34,028 nucleotides of DNA. Source: Candidatus Latescibacterota bacterium (GTDB taxonomy: Bacteria; Krumholzibacteriota; Krumholzibacteriia; Krumholzibacteriales; Krumholzibacteriaceae). A model generated the notes under the pieces. It did not search any database. It saw only the letters and a program-made list of their open reading frames with translations, and was not told the origin of the DNA. Made by a program: the position numbers and the translations under genes. This document shows, one piece after another, positions 33,321-34,028 of the stretch (its first letter is position 1; each line of letters begins with the position of its first letter). Where the stretch lies: assembly GCA_019038625.1 (NCBI GenBank), contig JAHOYU010000198.1, positions 1 to 34,028 of the forward strand, written 5' to 3'.

Positions 33321-33379
33321 GTATAGTAGCAAAAACGCTACGGTACAGGCCATGTATAGTAGCGTTTTTGCTACGGTAC
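33321..33379. repeat. Twin 26-bp repeats with oppositely oriented 6-bp cores
   Basis: Two 26-bp units start at 33321 and 33354. Both have the left flank GTATAGTAGC and the right flank GCTACGGTAC; the core is AAAAAC in the first and its reverse complement GTTTTT in the second. The inner 16 bp (33326-33341 and 33359-33374) are therefore perfect inverted repeats around a 17-base loop. It lies between the rnk promoter and the cupin stop. It could fold as a long hairpin terminator for the cupin gene, or be recombinase-type sites; there is no U-tract after it in the leftward direction. Confidence 0.8.
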
Positions 33380-33441
33380 GCGTGTTTGTAAACGTCATTC
33401 TCACTTCCTGTTCCTGACCTAACATGCGACTGCGGATCAAA

Positions 33442-33759
33442 TCAGGATTTGATCATTGTAAGCATCATTTTAAATCTCTTAACAGCTTGCAGAGAATGGG
33501 GTTCATTTACCGGTAATATTATCATTTCACCCGCTTTCAAAATATACGGATTTCCTGAGATCATAATTTCCGCTTCACCATCCAGCACACAGATCAAAGC
33601 ATCGAATGGTGCGGTATGCTCGCTTAATCCCTGCCCCTGGTCAAAAGCAAACAATGATACTGTACCGGTCTCTTTTTTAATTATGGTCTTACTGACAACG
33701 GACTCTTCCTGATAGGTCACCAGATCAGTTATAGAATTCACTTTCGGTTCAGAACTCAT
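33442..33759 (-). CDS. Single-domain cupin protein
   Basis: A 105-residue cupin, starting at ATG 33759 with AAGGAAG at about 5 bases; an in-frame ATG at 33774 would overlap that RBS. The two cupin motifs are visible: SEHTAPFDALICVLDGEAEIMI and ILKAGEMIILPVNEPHSL. The metal-binding residues are H (SEHTAP), possibly D and the late H (EPHSL), so one metal may bind. Small cupins of this kind are often sensors or unknown enzymes. No partner gene is adjacent. Confidence 0.82.
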   Translation of the reverse strand: MSSEPKVNSITDLVTYQEESVVSKTIIKKETGTVSLFAFDQGQGLSEHTAPFDALICVLDGEAEIMISGNPYILKAGEMIILPVNEPHSLQAVKRFKMMLTMIKS

Positions 33760-33827
33760 TTTTCTTCCTTTCAAAATTACTACGTTTATTAGTTCGATTC
33801 ATCTGGAATAACAATAAATATACTATC

Positions 33828-33900
33828 TGAACTTCCCCTGGTTCTCTAGACACCTTCCAGGTTACAATAGACCTTAAAGGAGGAGTCGATGGGTAGCAAG
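33828..33900 (+). mobile_element. Possible decayed IS3-type left end
   Basis: TGAACTTCCCC at 33828 leads to TAGACACCT, then AATAGACC, then AAAGGAGGAGTCG and an ATG at 33889. This order (TGAAC terminal repeat, short leader, RBS, orfA start) is that of IS3-family left ends. The frame reads MGSK and is then replaced by a second TGGACTTCCC end. Only the tip remains. Based on pattern memory, without a search. Confidence 0.35.
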
Positions 33901-34028
33901 TGGACTTCCCACGGTTTCGTAGACATCTAAAGGTCATAGTTAGAGGCGCGTGTCTTCCCCAGGATCTGCTAAGTATTTCATGCTATAATAATACCACAAT
34001 CGGGACTACTCTTTCAGCCCCTTAACGC
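33901..34028 (+). mobile_element. Second IS-like end, running into the window edge
   Basis: TGGACTTCCC at 33901 aligns with the end at 33828 over 28 bases with about 21 matches, including GGTT and TAGACA. It begins directly after the fourth codon of the putative orfA start. A weaker third copy, CTTCCCCAGGATCT, starts at 33954. No transposase frame is seen up to the edge. Confidence 0.3.

Noticed and set aside
33321-33379. CRISPR repeats
   Set aside because: There are only two units with a 7-base gap and inverted cores; no spacer array and no cas genes.

Overview
The window comes from the chromosome of a Gram-negative bacterium. It carries a TonB protein, several lipoprotein and secreted-protein signal peptides, and strong AGGAGG-type ribosome binding sites. 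The mix of a membrane-anchored Ser/Thr kinase with TPRs, a SpoIIE-type phosphatase, a large secreted M14 peptidase, a CoA/acyl-CoA gene cluster and a KorC subunit would suit an uncultivated lineage of the FCB/Krumholzibacteriota-like or deltaproteobacterial kind. That placement is inference from gene content only. There is no rRNA, CRISPR array or prophage.

Layout. 1-749: start of a secreted amidase (leftward, cut by the window edge). 974-1633: a DUF2178-like membrane protein with an in-frame T7 slippery run, overlapping a small HTH regulator, behind a promoter whose spacer is a palindrome. 1690-1767: tRNA-Glu (leftward). 1898-4666: a DnaE-like protein whose polymerase catalytic residues are gone. 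4845-8991: GAF-SpoIIE phosphatase, Ser/Thr kinase-TPR protein and a small protein, closed by a clear terminator. 9124-12579: TonB-family protein and M14 peptidase (leftward). 12790-18015: acetoacetyl-CoA synthetase (rightward) convergent with a leftward operon of a thiolase fold protein without the catalytic Cys, a DUF35 zinc-ribbon protein and an acyl-CoA dehydrogenase. 18397-22114: secreted unknown, threonine dehydratase, YihY/BrkB membrane protein, PhzF-like isomerase. 22157-26443: lipoprotein, KorC and a 983-residue protein with two GlnD/GlnE-like nucleotidyltransferase modules, the last two overlapping by ATGA (all leftward). 26515-30478: a KamA-family radical SAM protein, a CPBP-like membrane protein, an AlaDH/PNT-family dehydrogenase, an arsM remnant and a seven-cysteine small protein, in visibly more AT-rich DNA. 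30800-33759: acyltransferase, thioredoxin-fold protein, Rnk/GreA-like factor and cupin (all leftward). 33828-34028: what look like decayed IS3-type ends.

How the genes work together. The phosphatase and kinase are adjacent, on the same strand, and could form a reversible phosphorylation switch. Acetoacetyl-CoA synthetase, the thiolase/DUF35 pair and the acyl-CoA dehydrogenase point to activation and breakdown of keto or branched acids; the missing thiolase Cys makes a retro-aldol C-C lyase like Ltp2-DUF35 more plausible than ordinary thiolysis. The KorC-nucleotidyltransferase coupling is the best candidate for an undescribed system: a GlnD/GlnE-like signal enzyme tied at the translational level to a 2-oxoacid:ferredoxin oxidoreductase subunit. 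The DnaE-like pseudo-polymerase is the second. All coordinates come from reading the sequence; no database search or folding program was run.
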